Positions 44,055 through 53,626 of a DNA stretch of 64,000 bases are shown here, piece by piece (the first letter of the stretch is position 1; each line of letters starts with the position of its first letter). The notes beneath the pieces are model-generated. The model ran no database searches, was not told where the DNA came from, and was given only the letters and a program-made list of their open reading frames with translations. The stretch covers positions 2,356,001-2,420,000 of the forward strand of contig OZ244921.1 in NCBI GenBank assembly GCA_965221755.1, in the 5' to 3' direction. A program made the translations under genes and the position numbers. This stretch comes from Azophilus sp965221755. GTDB lineage: Bacteria; Pseudomonadota; Gammaproteobacteria; Pseudomonadales; Azotimanducaceae.

Positions 44055-44135
44055 GATCCTGTTCCGCGACGCATTCAAAGCGCCGAAGTTTACCCGCACT
44101 TCGCTACAATGGCGCTTTTGGCTTGGAGGCTCAAA

Positions 44136-45344
44136 TTGTCGGACATCATCATCGTCGGCGCCGGCCATGCCGCCGGACAGGCCGCCGCCAGCCTGCGCCA
44201 GGAAGGCTTTGCCGACGCCATCACCATCCTTGGCGATGAGCCGCACATCCCCTATCAGCGGCCGCCGCTGTCCAAGCAGTACCTGGCCGGGGAGCAGGGG
44301 CTGGACCGGGTTTACCTGCGCCCGGACAAGTTCTATGCCGACAAGGGCATCGCCGTCCGGGCCGGCGTTCGCGCCGAGCGCATCGATCCGGCGGCGCGCA
44401 AGCTGACGACGTCGTTCGGCGAAACCCTGGCCTACGGACAGCTCCTGCTGGCCACGGGCAGCCGCCCGCGGCGGCTTGAGCTGCCGGGCAGCGAACTTGA
44501 AGGCGTCCACTACCTGCGCACCATCGCCGACGTGGACGCCATCAAGGCGGACATGGCCCCCGGCAAGCGCGCGGTAGTGGTCGGCGGCGGCTACATCGGC
44601 CTCGAAGTGGCGGCGGTGTGCGTCGAGGCTGGCTTGGAGGTGCATGTGTTGGAGATGGAGCGGCGCATCCTGGCGCGGGTGACCACCCCGGCCATGTCCG
44701 ACTTCTACCAGCGCCTGCACGAAAGGCGCGGCGCGCGCATTCACACGCAGGCGCGGGTCACCGGCTTCAGCGGCAACGGCCGCATCTCGGCGGTGCAGTG
44801 CGGCGATTCCTCCTTTGCCGCCGACTTCGCCGTGGTGGGCATCGGCATCGTGCCCAATGTCGAGCTTGCGGAAGCGGCCGGGCTTGAATGCGATGACGGC
44901 ATCCTGGTGGACGAGCGCTGCCGCACCTCGGATCCCAACATTTACGCGGCGGGAGACTGCACCAACCATCCCAATCCCCTGCTGGGGCGGCGCCTGCGTC
45001 TTGAATCGGTGCCCAACGCCATGGAGCAGGCCCGGGTCGCTGCGGCCAACCTCTGCGGCAAGGATCGGGAATACGCCGCCGTGCCTTGGTTCTGGTCGGA
45101 CCAATACGAATTGAAGCTGCAGATGGTCGGCTTCTCCGGCGATGGCGATGCCGCAGTGGTGCGCGGCGAGATGGCCGCCAATCAATTCGCCGTGTTTTAC
45201 TTGAACGACGGCAAGGTTGTGGCGGCTGATGCGGTCAACAGCCCCAAGGAGTTCATGCTTTGCCGCCGCTTGGTGGGCCAGCAGGCCGACCCGGCGACAT
45301 TGGCCGACCCGGACACGGATTTGAAATCCCTGTTGCCGGGCTGA
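44136..45344 (+). CDS. FAD-dependent NAD(P)H ferredoxin/rubredoxin reductase family protein
   Basis: 402-residue two-dinucleotide-domain reductase. FAD site: IIIVGAGHAAGQAAASLRQE; NAD site: AVVVGGGYIGLEVAAVCVEA; second FAD motif: PNIYAAGDCTNHP. The segment PYQRPPLSKQYLAG is typical of reductases serving cytochrome P450 or Rieske oxygenase systems. The C-terminal domain is complete (PWFWSDQYELKLQMVGFSGD). A TTG start is chosen because GGAGG lies six bases before it; an ATG nine codons upstream overlaps a TACAAT that looks like the -10 box. No ferredoxin or oxygenase gene adjoins. Confidence 0.9.
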   Translation: MSDIIIVGAGHAAGQAAASLRQEGFADAITILGDEPHIPYQRPPLSKQYLAGEQGLDRVYLRPDKFYADKGIAVRAGVRAERIDPAARKLTTSFGETLAYGQLLLATGSRPRRLELPGSELEGVHYLRTIADVDAIKADMAPGKRAVVVGGGYIGLEVAAVCVEAGLEVHVLEMERRILARVTTPAMSDFYQRLHERRGARIHTQARVTGFSGNGRISAVQCGDSSFAADFAVVGIGIVPNVELAEAAGLECDDGILVDERCRTSDPNIYAAGDCTNHPNPLLGRRLRLESVPNAMEQARVAAANLCGKDREYAAVPWFWSDQYELKLQMVGFSGDGDAAVVRGEMAANQFAVFYLNDGKVVAADAVNSPKEFMLCRRLVGQQADPATLADPDTDLKSLLPG

Positions 45345-45445
45345 CCGTGTTCCCGTGCGTCTTGAAAGCAAGGCGTCATCAAGCCAAGTGGACGATTGCG
45401 GTCGCGGGCTTCGCCTCGTGGCGCTGCAACGCTCGCCTTAAGACC

Positions 45446-46477
45446 CTAGAACCAGCGTTCCTCAATGGTTTTGTGCAGGCCGTTTTCGCTTAGCTGCAGG
45501 AGCGCTTGGTTGATGGGCTCGCGCCAAGGCGACCCTTGGGGAAGGGCGAATCCGAGATGGTGGAAGTTGAAGGCCGGCCCGGCTTGGATGAGGTCGGATT
45601 TGCGCTGCACCAAGTAGCGAATGGCCGCTGCGTCGTGAACCACGACGTCGGCTTCACCGCTGCGCATTGCGGCGACGGCTTCGGGCAGGGTGGCAAACCC
45701 TCGGGCCTGCACGCCGCGGGCTTGGAGGAAGCTGGCGCTGGCGGTGCCGGCCTTGGTGGCGACCCGGTAGCCCCGCAAGTCGTGCATCGACGAGACTGGA
45801 TGGGCGGCGGCGGTGCGGCCGGCATCGGCCGCGAACTGGCCGAAGATGACGCCGAAGGCAGTGACGCCCAGCAGGATGACCAGCGCCGCGGCGATGCGGC
45901 CGAGCCACCTGATGGGCGTGACGTCGCCATAGCCCACGGTGGACATGGTGACCACGCAGAACCAGAGCGATTGGAAGATGCCCGGCATGTAGCGGTCGTT
46001 GATCGCATCCCGTCCGCGCTCGGACCACCACATCAGGTGGGCGAAGAACACCAGCAGGCCAAGCAGAATCCACAGCATGGCTTCGCTCCGGGCGCTGAAG
46101 CGGGGAATGACGCCTTGGTCGGTTAGGCTCGCGGCCAGCAGGCCGCCGTCGGCGATGGGATGGGTGAAGTCCAGTTCGGCTTCACGTTCGTTGATGATGC
46201 TGATGCAGCCGATCGCCACGTCCGCCTTTCGGCTGCCCACCAGCGACAGCAGGTCGGCGAAGGGCACAAGCGAAATCCGGTGATCCAAGCCCGCCTTTTC
46301 GGCCACCGCCCGCCACAGCTCAACCGAAAAGCCGCTGAGCTGTCCTTCGGACTCAATGACGCAGGGTTCGAGCGCGCTGGCCACCACGTTCAGGGATGGG
46401 TTTGCCGCCGCAGTCCCCGGCACCGGCCACAGCCAAGCCAGGAGCAGCATCCAACCGATGTGGCCGCTCGTTCGCAC
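45446..46477 (-). CDS. GluR0-like ligand-gated potassium channel
   Basis: 343-residue protein in which a periplasmic substrate-binding domain (SBP type 3) is interrupted by a pore module. A signal segment (WMLLLAWLWPVPGTAAA) is followed by lobe 1 (residues about 27-120: GFSVELWRAVAEKAGLDHRI, ADVAIGCISIINEREAELDF). TM1 is at 134-150, then the pore helix with a potassium filter TVGYGD at 180-185 and TM2 at 192-214. Lobe 2 resumes with HDLRGYRVATKAGTASASFL. This is the order of prokaryotic ionotropic glutamate receptors. GTG 46477 is chosen as start; open codons further upstream lie inside a MITE-like element. It is last of the PspA operon. Confidence 0.85.
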   Translation of the reverse strand: MRTSGHIGWMLLLAWLWPVPGTAAANPSLNVVASALEPCVIESEGQLSGFSVELWRAVAEKAGLDHRISLVPFADLLSLVGSRKADVAIGCISIINEREAELDFTHPIADGGLLAASLTDQGVIPRFSARSEAMLWILLGLLVFFAHLMWWSERGRDAINDRYMPGIFQSLWFCVVTMSTVGYGDVTPIRWLGRIAAALVILLGVTAFGVIFGQFAADAGRTAAAHPVSSMHDLRGYRVATKAGTASASFLQARGVQARGFATLPEAVAAMRSGEADVVVHDAAAIRYLVQRKSDLIQAGPAFNFHHLGFALPQGSPWREPINQALLQLSENGLHKTIEERWF

Positions 46478-46487
46478 GGCGAGGGGA

Positions 46488-46682
46488 CTAGCGTCCCACC
46501 CGGTTGATTCGTGTGATTGTTCGTGGCCCACTCGCCCCTTGGCCGCGTTGCTCCGGGGAGCGCGAGGGGTTTGCCCCTCGCATGAATTGGCGTGGGGCCT
46601 GCCGCACGGCGTCTTCGCGCCTTGCCAAGGGACGAGGTGGCCTAGCGCCTAAAGCCCACGAATCAACCCAACAGGACACTAG
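46488..46682. mobile_element. MITE-like element, copy A2, between the small membrane gene and the channel gene
   Basis: 195 bases with imperfect inverted ends (CTAGCGTCCCACCCGGTTGA at the left; reverse complement of the right end CTAGTGTCCTGTTGGGTTGA) and CTAG at both borders. Its interior is the reverse complement of the element at 19411-19614. At the right border the TAG of CTAG is the stop codon of the small membrane protein. The left border lies just upstream of the channel gene's start. Confidence 0.82.
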
Positions 46683-46858
46683 CGCCGCTTGCCGAAGAGG
46701 AAGTAGCCGATGACGACGGCCAGCAGCAGGATCACCGCCGCCGCAATGATCCAGGACACAAGCCAGTAGGCGACGAACGCCAGCGCGATGGCCAGTGCCG
46801 CATAGATCAGCAAGCGCCTGAGGCTGTCCAATGCTCCCTTGAATTCACTTGAGTTCAC
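46679..46858 (-). CDS. Small membrane protein, 59 residues, coupled to PspA
   Basis: Short gene starting with GTG that overlaps the PspA stop by four bases (GTGA). A polar amphipathic start (MNSSEFKGALDSLRRLL) is followed by two adjoining hydrophobic helices (IYAALAIALAFVAYWLVSWI and IAAAVILLLAVVIGYFLFGK) and a basic end (KRR). PspA proteins are commonly encoded next to small membrane partners that place them at the inner membrane, which is the likely role. Its TAG stop lies in the CTAG border of a MITE-like element. Confidence 0.7.
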   Translation of the reverse strand: MNSSEFKGALDSLRRLLIYAALAIALAFVAYWLVSWIIAAAVILLLAVVIGYFLFGKRR

Positions 46859-47622
46859 AGCTTGTCGGGCAACGTTGGCGGCGCCGGCTGGTCCGCTTCG
46901 TCCACGCTTTGCAGGACGGACGCCACGTCCGCATCCGCATAGACCTCGTCCTTCTGGTCCTTGGCGTCGCTGAGCAGCTCGGAGCGGCGGTTGGCGGCAT
47001 TGGCGGCGCGCCGGGACTTATCGGCCTGCTCCAGCATCGCCTTGGAGGCGACGCCGACCCCGCCTGAGCCGCTGCGGATGCCCGCTAGCCGCTCCTGGTG
47101 CCGGGCGCGCTTGTTGGCCCGGTCCTCTGCCCGCTTGGCCCGCTCCATCTCCGCTTGGGCCTTCTGCAGGGTGGATTCAAGCACTTTGATGGTCTGTGCC
47201 ATTTCCGCTTGAATGGCCTCCACTTCATCAAGGTCCTGCTTGGCGATTTCCGCCTCCTCGATTTCGGTGCGGGCCACGTCGAGCAGCTCGGCGGCCTCCG
47301 TCTTCAGCTTGTTGGCAGCGGCCTGCAGCTTTCCGGCCTTGTCCGGGTTGCCGGCCGCGGCGGCTTCCAAGGCGCGGATCTGGTCCATCTTCCTGTTGTA
47401 GGCATTGCGCGCCGCTTCCGCCTCGGCGGCCTCCCGCTTGTGGGCGGCGCGATAGTCCTCAACCTCCAGGCTGAACTTCTCAAACTTCTCCCGTTCGGCG
47501 GCGATCTCCGCCTTGGACATGCCCTCCGGGTCGATCTTGACCATGCCGGCGAGGATGCTGTCGCCCGCCTGGGCCAGCTTGCCTTCGCCGTAGTTCCTCC
47601 AGAACGTCAGTTTGCTCAACAT
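46855..47622 (-). CDS. PspA/IM30-family protein
   Basis: 255-residue ESCRT-III-like coiled-coil protein that coats and stabilises the inner membrane under stress. It is almost entirely helical, with long heptads: EREKFEKFSLEVEDYRAAHK, AEIAKQDLDEVEAIQAEMAQ, TLQKAQAEMERAKRAEDRAN. This is the YjfJ-like branch, which is usually found with DUF2491, as here. The ATG has GGAG six bases ahead. Upstream is DUF2491, downstream the small membrane protein in GTGA overlap. Confidence 0.85.
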   Translation of the reverse strand: MLSKLTFWRNYGEGKLAQAGDSILAGMVKIDPEGMSKAEIAAEREKFEKFSLEVEDYRAAHKREAAEAEAARNAYNRKMDQIRALEAAAAGNPDKAGKLQAAANKLKTEAAELLDVARTEIEEAEIAKQDLDEVEAIQAEMAQTIKVLESTLQKAQAEMERAKRAEDRANKRARHQERLAGIRSGSGGVGVASKAMLEQADKSRRAANAANRRSELLSDAKDQKDEVYADADVASVLQSVDEADQPAPPTLPDKL

Positions 47623-47655
47623 GTGGTTCTCCAAATTGTCAATGCAATCTAATGT

Positions 47656-47742
47656 GGCCGTTTGTGCGGGTTTCGCTGGCGCGAAACTCCGCACCTGTTG
47701 CGTAGGTCGAGTTCCGGCATGTTTTTGAACCCGCGCGCCGCC
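47656..47742 (+). repeat. Modular hairpin repeat, copy 2
   Basis: Shortened copy: the constant stem is reduced to TTTCGC-tggc-GCGAAA with ACTCC kept on one side only. The tail is conserved (GTCGAGTTCCGGCATGTTTT, then TGAACCCGC). The variable stem is missing. It lies between the DUF2491 and PspA genes, within the operon. Confidence 0.7.
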
Positions 47743-47767
47743 AACGTCTCCACAGTCGTCGGAGCCG

Positions 47768-48511
47768 TCACAGGGCATCCGGGAACGACAGGTCGGCTGG
47801 CGTCAGCGCCATGCCTGCCCGCACCCGCACCCGAAAGCCCGCATCGTCCCGTTCGACCGCTGGCAGCAGGTATTCGTCGATCCCTCCGCCGGCGCCCGGC
47901 GCCGTCCGGGCGTAGAGCATCTCGCCGAGATGCTCCACCGTCGAGCGCCGCTCGCCGTAGGCGTCCCAGTGAATCTCCTCGCGAAAGGCCACCGGCGGGA
48001 TGCGGGCGTCGTTGTCGGCCTCCCATAAGCGGTGGTAGGTCAACTCATCCGGCGTGTGGAACAGGGGCATGCCAATGATGCCGTGGGGCTTGCCGATCCA
48101 GAAGTCCACGGCGTGAACCTCATCGCCGTCCTCGGCCACCTCATCCAAGCCGACGTGGCGCAGGGGGACTTGGGTTTGCTCAGTGAACAGGTACAGCTCC
48201 TCCGCGCCCGCGTCCCCCATCACGAACAGCAGCAGGCACTGGCCACCCGTGGCGCGGTCCTTCGCGTGAATGCGGAAGGTGGCCAGCCCCGCCCAGTCGG
48301 CTTGGCTGTAGCCCGCGACCAAGGATTCAGCGCCCGGATGGGCAACGCCGAACTCGTCGCCCGCCAGCAGAAAGGGCGCTTCGGAGAATTGGATGCGGGA
48401 GCCCGCCCGCAGGTTGAACGGCAGGCCGGCGTCGATGCGCACCCGCTCCTGGCGACCGCCCTTGAGCCTCGCCTTGAGCGCGTTGGCCTTCATGCCGAGA
48501 TAGGTCTTCAT
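47768..48511 (-). CDS. DUF2491-family protein (YjfK-like)
   Basis: 247-residue soluble protein matching the DUF2491 group: MKTYLGMKANALKARLKGGR, FTEQTQVPLRHVGLDEVAED, DFWIGKPHGIIGMPLFHTPD and the aromatic segment YHRLWEADNDARIPPVAFRE. Biochemical function is unknown. Members occur beside PspA-type proteins and ion channels, which is the arrangement here. It lies 15 bases after the secreted TAXI-like gene and 145 bases before pspA, with a repeat in that gap. Confidence 0.8.
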   Translation of the reverse strand: MKTYLGMKANALKARLKGGRQERVRIDAGLPFNLRAGSRIQFSEAPFLLAGDEFGVAHPGAESLVAGYSQADWAGLATFRIHAKDRATGGQCLLLFVMGDAGAEELYLFTEQTQVPLRHVGLDEVAEDGDEVHAVDFWIGKPHGIIGMPLFHTPDELTYHRLWEADNDARIPPVAFREEIHWDAYGERRSTVEHLGEMLYARTAPGAGGGIDEYLLPAVERDDAGFRVRVRAGMALTPADLSFPDAL

Positions 48512-48526
48512 GGAAGTTGTCCGCGC

Positions 48527-50164
48527 TTATCGCGCATGGGTGGAATCGTCGATGCGGATTTGGGACTCCAGCACGGCCCCAATGAGCGCATCGTAGGCGG
48601 AACCGTTGCGCTCGCTCCAGCTTAGGCTTGCCACCATGTCCACGGGCACGGTCAGGGTTTCCACGGCCGACGAGAACAGGCCGTCCTGGATGTTGCCGTA
48701 CTGGCCGCTGGGCAGGTCGCGGAACACATAGACCGGCTCGCCGGATTGATCGATGTGGCCCTTGAAAAGCTTGCCGCCGCCATGCCGGCGGTCGTTGAAG
48801 TCCCAGTCGTTGACCGGCACCATGACCAGCTGGTCGCCCAGCGCGTTGGCTCGCTGCATGATGTCGGTGTTCAGGGAGGCGACGTAGAGCAGGCAGTCGG
48901 CCTCGCCCATGGCCACCTCGTTCAGCGCCGCCAGTCCGCCGAGATTGCGCGTGTTCACCGCCGCGTAGTTGTCGTCCGAACTCACGAAATCCGCCCAAGT
49001 GACCTCGGTGCCGGAACCCGCTTCGTCGATCAGCAGGGTTTTGCCGATCAGGTCGCCCACGTCATCGACGCCGCTGGATCGGTTGCAGACCATGTGCGCG
49101 TACTCCAAGGCGGGCGAGGCGATGCGCTCAAAGCCGTAGCTGCCGGCCGGATTGCGTTCCGCGTAGGCGGTGAAGGCGTTGCGCTGCACGTAGGCGCCGT
49201 CGCAGCGGTCATGCTCAAGGTAGGCCAGGTTTTCCATGGACCCTGCGGTGTTGATGAGTTCGACATTGATCGAACTGGTCGCGGCGCTGCGCACGAACTC
49301 GCCGAACCGATGGTAGTTGCCGTTTTGGTCGGCGGTGCACAGGCGAAAGCTGGGCCTTAGGTTCGCCACCACCGCCGGCGCCATGACCAGATCGGCATCG
49401 ACGCCCTCGGGCAGGTAGGCGGGATCCACAGGCTCGCCGCTCAGGTTTGCCATGCCTGCCTTCAAGGCATCGAGTTGCCGGCGAACCTCGGCGTTCTCCG
49501 CCGCCAACTCCTCCATCTGCTCCATCCACTCCTGCATGCCGGGATCGTTCCGGTGATGATGGGCCATGCGTTGGTAGGAGGGCGAGAAGGCGTTGCTCAG
49601 CATGTAGCCGAGAAACAGGCCGTCCCACATGCCGTAGCTGGATGCGCCCCGGTAAACGTAGCCCGGCGCCTGCCAGCCGCCGTAGAAGCGGTCGCGCCGG
49701 TCCCAATAGCTGCCGGAACGGGCGCCGATGCCGTTGGATGCCTTCCGGTGGAGGGGGGTCGATCGCGTTTGGGCGCTGCCGGCGGCTGTTGAACCGGCTT
49801 TGCCCCTGAACTTGGACTGCTCCCGGCTCCGGTAGCGTTGATAGGCGCTTTGCTGCTTGGCGCTGGAGAAGTGGTTGGTGGGCGTTCTGGCCAGCCGCCG
49901 CTGCCTCGCCTCGGCGCTGGGCGCTGCCGCCCGCCGAGCGGTCGCCGGGCTGGCTGCCGGCCTTGATGGCTGGGCGCTGCGTTGTTGGGCCGGACGGGCC
50001 GCGGGCCGAGTTCGGGAACCGCCCCAGCTAGGCTTCTTGTAGCTTTTGGCGGAACTGAACTTGAACGAGCCGCCGAATCGCTTGGCGGGCGAGTCCGGAA
50101 CGTAGGCGAGAATCAGCGCCATGGCGAGCGCAGTACAGGGCAGGATCTTTGTCGGCTTGATCAT
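48527..50164 (-). CDS. Secreted protein with TAXI-like substrate-binding domain
   Basis: 545-residue exported protein. A signal peptide (KILPCTALAMALILAYVPDS) is followed by a long basic, serine-, alanine- and glycine-rich stretch of low complexity (residues about 25-180). Next comes a glycine/tyrosine-rich part (YGGWQAPGYVYRGASSYGMW, GLFLGYMLSNAFSPSYQRMA) and a short coiled coil (QEWMEQMEELAAENAEVRRQ). The C-terminal 300 residues resemble the TAXI/TRAP solute-binding fold (CTADQNGNYHRFGEFVRSAA, NTAGSMENLAYLEHDRCDGA). It heads the operon ending in the channel gene. The ligand is unknown. The ATG at 50164 is the start with the natural signal sequence. Confidence 0.75.
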   Translation of the reverse strand: MIKPTKILPCTALAMALILAYVPDSPAKRFGGSFKFSSAKSYKKPSWGGSRTRPAARPAQQRSAQPSRPAASPATARRAAAPSAEARQRRLARTPTNHFSSAKQQSAYQRYRSREQSKFRGKAGSTAAGSAQTRSTPLHRKASNGIGARSGSYWDRRDRFYGGWQAPGYVYRGASSYGMWDGLFLGYMLSNAFSPSYQRMAHHHRNDPGMQEWMEQMEELAAENAEVRRQLDALKAGMANLSGEPVDPAYLPEGVDADLVMAPAVVANLRPSFRLCTADQNGNYHRFGEFVRSAATSSINVELINTAGSMENLAYLEHDRCDGAYVQRNAFTAYAERNPAGSYGFERIASPALEYAHMVCNRSSGVDDVGDLIGKTLLIDEAGSGTEVTWADFVSSDDNYAAVNTRNLGGLAALNEVAMGEADCLLYVASLNTDIMQRANALGDQLVMVPVNDWDFNDRRHGGGKLFKGHIDQSGEPVYVFRDLPSGQYGNIQDGLFSSAVETLTVPVDMVASLSWSERNGSAYDALIGAVLESQIRIDDSTHAR

Positions 50165-50332
50165 GGTTCGCGCTCCGGTTGGCTGAGCGGGCGCCGTGTC
50201 CGCTTTGGGTTCATGCGTTGCGGGTGATGCCGTCGCCATCCGCCGCTTGCGCGTGTCAGTCTCAACATGCCGTTCCTCTTTGTTCTGGCTGGGGTGCTTC
50301 GGTGAGGTCGCGGGCGGATTCGAGGCGCGCAG

Positions 50333-50408
50333 TGGTGGCCAGGGGCAGAATCGAACTGCCGACACGAGGATTTTCAGTCCACTGCTCTACCGACTGAGCT
50401 ACCTGGCC
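50333..50408 (-). tRNA. tRNA-Phe (anticodon GAA)
   Basis: The cloverleaf reads on the minus strand: acceptor GGCCAGG/CCTGGCC, D-arm GCTCAGTCGGTAGAGC, anticodon arm with ACTGAAAAT (anticodon GAA), T-arm GGCAGTTCGATTCTGCC, discriminator A and encoded CCA. It strongly resembles the enterobacterial tRNA-Phe. It lies upstream of the TAXI-like gene. Confidence 0.95.
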
Positions 50409-50470
50409 AAGCGTGTGCCCTTGAGCGGCAAGGAAGCTATTAAAGCGGCCTGCCGGGATGGGGTCAAGGC

Positions 50471-50571
50471 GAACCTTGGCCCTTGGCCAAGGTTCGTGGG
50501 AGTTTCACTTACGCGAAACTCCGCGCCTGTTGCGCGGGTCGGGTTCGATGTGTTCCCGAGCCCGCACGGTT
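50471..50571 (+). repeat. Modular hairpin repeat, copy 3
   Basis: The variable stem here is CGAACCTTGGCC-ctt-GGCCAAGGTTCG, a perfect 12-bp hairpin unrelated in sequence to that of copy 1. The constant stem GGAGTTTC/GCGAAACTCC and the tail (GGGTTCGATGTGTTCCCGAG, then CCCGCAC) follow. Confidence 0.85.
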
Positions 50572-50759
50572 AGGGCCTCAAGGTGCGGCAGTGCTCATTT
50601 TGGATCAAGTCCGGCTCGGGTTTCCCCATCCAAGGCAGCTCCAGCTTCGGGGTGGCCGACCGGCCAAGCCGTCGCCAGTCAAAACCGGAATTGCCGGTCG
50701 AGGCGAGGTTCGCTGGTGCCGATTGGCGGTGCCGGACAAGCGTCGGTCGGTCCTCATGC
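50572..50759. other. Gap without a gene
   Basis: About 190 bases between a repeat and the yggX stop. No gene, RNA or terminator is evident. Confidence 0.4.
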
Positions 50760-51032
50760 CTAGGGTTCGGGGGGACGGTAGCCCTCGATTTTGTCGATCG
50801 GCTCGTTGTCGAGGAACCTCTCCATCTGGGCGGCCAGGTACTGGCGCGCCTCGGGGTCGATCAGGCGCAGGTTACGTTCGTTGATGAGCATGGTTTGCAC
50901 GGCCTGCCACTCCTCCCAAGCCCTGCGTGACACCGTCTCGAAGATCGTTTCGCCCTTGGCGCCGGGCAGCGGCGGCTGGGCGAGCCCTTCAAGCTCCGTT
51001 CGGTATTTGCGGCAGAGGACGGTGCGGGTCAT
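50760..51032 (-). CDS. yggX: Oxidative-stress iron-sulfur protection protein YggX
   Basis: 90-residue protein of the Fe(2+)-trafficking family, full length. MTRTVLCRKYRTELEGLAQP carries the single conserved Cys; then WEEWQAVQTMLINERNLRLI and MERFLDNEPIDKIEGYRPPE. It protects Fe-S clusters such as that of MutY, whose gene ends nine bases upstream. Usual order asmA-mutY-yggX. Confidence 0.95.
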   Translation of the reverse strand: MTRTVLCRKYRTELEGLAQPPLPGAKGETIFETVSRRAWEEWQAVQTMLINERNLRLIDPEARQYLAAQMERFLDNEPIDKIEGYRPPEP

Positions 51033-51041
51033 GGGCTTAGT

Positions 51042-52115
<1,074 letters not shown>

Positions 52116-52119
52116 TCGC

Positions 52120-53382
52120 CTAAGGCCGCTCTTCCTTGATGCTGCCGCTGAGCAGCCGGAGCACTGCCCGAGCGGCCTGCCGCTGATTGGGGGGCAGCTT
52201 CTCCTCGATGATGGCGTCCAGCTTGCGCTGCATCTCGGAACCGTCCTGGGCGGCTTCCGCCAAGAGTTGGCGCACCGCCCGGTCGTCCAGTTCGCAGCCG
52301 GGTTCAGCCAGCGTTCCCGCGCAGCGCAGCGGGATGGGCATGCCGGTCAGCAGCGGGTTGGCGTCGAAGGCCGCATCTTCCGCTCCCTCCTCGATGGCAA
52401 CCTTGGCGGTGATGTCGAGGCGGTCCTCGGCAATGCGGTATTCACCGGCGGCCTCAACAGCCAAGTTGTCGAGCGCGAATTCCAAGCGCTGCGTTGCGCC
52501 CTCGATTGACCAGGTTGCGGTGACGCTTTGGTACTGCACCGCTCCGGGCGCCGCCCTTCCGGAGCCGCGGGCAAAGGGCGAGACGGCCTGCTTGATCCGG
52601 TCCAGAAACGGGGCGCCGATCCGCCCGGGGCCGCCGTTCAGCCGGGATTGCCCAACGATGCTTGCAGCCAGCTCCGAGGCGCTGTTGCCCTGCGCCCGCC
52701 ACTCGCCGGCATATTCGACCTCCGCCTCCCACTGCGCCGTTTCGCCCAGCCAAGGCCGAAAGCGTTGGGTCTGCAGGCTGTCGGCGTTGAAGCGGACCGT
52801 CCAATCGAGCGGCTCGGCGCTGGCGTCCAATTCAATTCGCGCCGCGGCCGTGCCGCCAAGGAAGCCGGGCGCTTGCAGGTCAATGTCGGCGATGCCGTGC
52901 GCCACCTCGAACTCGGCGGCGAGATGCTCGAGGTTCCGCTTGGCGAAGTGGAGACGGACCCCTTGGCAGCGGCCGCTGCCGTTGACTTGGCGCAGCGCGT
53001 GGATTGGAACGATCCACTGCGCGCCGGCTTGGGGCGAGGCTGATGCGCTGTGCCGCGGCCTGAATTCAAGATCGCAGCGACCCTGCGCGCCTTGGGTTTT
53101 GAATTGCAAGCCGCGCGCTGAATGACGGTCCAGAATGGGATTGTAGGCCCAGTCATCGACCTGCCAAGTGCCGTCATCCGCCTGCACGAGCGCCGCGGTG
53201 ACGGCCGGCGCCGGCAGCAGCCGCCAGCCAAGATCGCCGCCGAGTTCGATGCCGAGCCCCGTCCGCTCGGCGATCAGGGCTTCGACTTGGGGCCGGAAGC
53301 GGTTCAGATCCGTCAGCAGCCAAGCGCCCGCGGCCAAGGCGAGCAACGCGATGCAGCCGATGCCGAGCGCAGCCTTGCGCAT
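52120..53382 (-). CDS. AsmA-family protein
   Basis: 420-residue inner-membrane-anchored protein with one N-terminal helix (LGIGCIALLALAAGAWLLTD) and a long periplasmic beta-rich part. The start matches AsmA (LNRFRPQVEALIAERTGLGI), followed by ELGGDLGWRLLPAPAVTAAL. AsmA-like proteins are thought to move lipids between the membranes. It is shorter than typical AsmA (about 600 residues), with a truncated middle. First gene of asmA-mutY-yggX. Confidence 0.85.
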   Translation of the reverse strand: MRKAALGIGCIALLALAAGAWLLTDLNRFRPQVEALIAERTGLGIELGGDLGWRLLPAPAVTAALVQADDGTWQVDDWAYNPILDRHSARGLQFKTQGAQGRCDLEFRPRHSASASPQAGAQWIVPIHALRQVNGSGRCQGVRLHFAKRNLEHLAAEFEVAHGIADIDLQAPGFLGGTAAARIELDASAEPLDWTVRFNADSLQTQRFRPWLGETAQWEAEVEYAGEWRAQGNSASELAASIVGQSRLNGGPGRIGAPFLDRIKQAVSPFARGSGRAAPGAVQYQSVTATWSIEGATQRLEFALDNLAVEAAGEYRIAEDRLDITAKVAIEEGAEDAAFDANPLLTGMPIPLRCAGTLAEPGCELDDRAVRQLLAEAAQDGSEMQRKLDAIIEEKLPPNQRQAARAVLRLLSGSIKEERP

Positions 53383-53421
53383 GGATGGAGGCGCCTTTCG
53401 TTTGGATTGAATCGATTATAG

Positions 53422-53556
53422 GAGCCCTCAGCTAGGGAGCGCGAGGGGTTCGCCCCTCGCAGGAAAGAGCCCTCAGCTAGGGAGCGCGAGGGGTTCGCCC
53501 CTCGCAGGAAAGAGCCCTCAGCTGGGGAGCGCGAGGGGTCGCCCCGCGCAGGAAAC
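53422..53556 (+). repeat. Tandem repeat of 45 bp, three copies
   Basis: Units start at 53422, 53467 and 53512, each beginning GAGCCCTCAGCT and holding the hairpin GCGAGGGG-ttc-GCCCCTCGC. The first two are essentially identical, the third has a few changes, and the pattern fades after it. The GAGGGG/CCCCTC core also occurs inside the MITE-like A elements. Located just upstream of asmA. Confidence 0.88.
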
Positions 53557-53626
53557 AGCCTTAAGCCGGGTGGCGCAAGGCGGGCGCCCCCGCCCTTGAT
53601 CCATCGGCACCTGACCCACGAACCTG

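Noticed and set aside
42984..45371. Minus-strand frame of 795 codons covering the hydroxyacid dehydrogenase and the FAD reductase
   Set aside because: Only the 42984-44054 part is a real protein; the rest is antisense to the reductase gene.
45446..46531. Longer channel protein beginning at 46531
   Set aside because: The extra residues are encoded within the MITE-like element and no ribosome site precedes that GTG.
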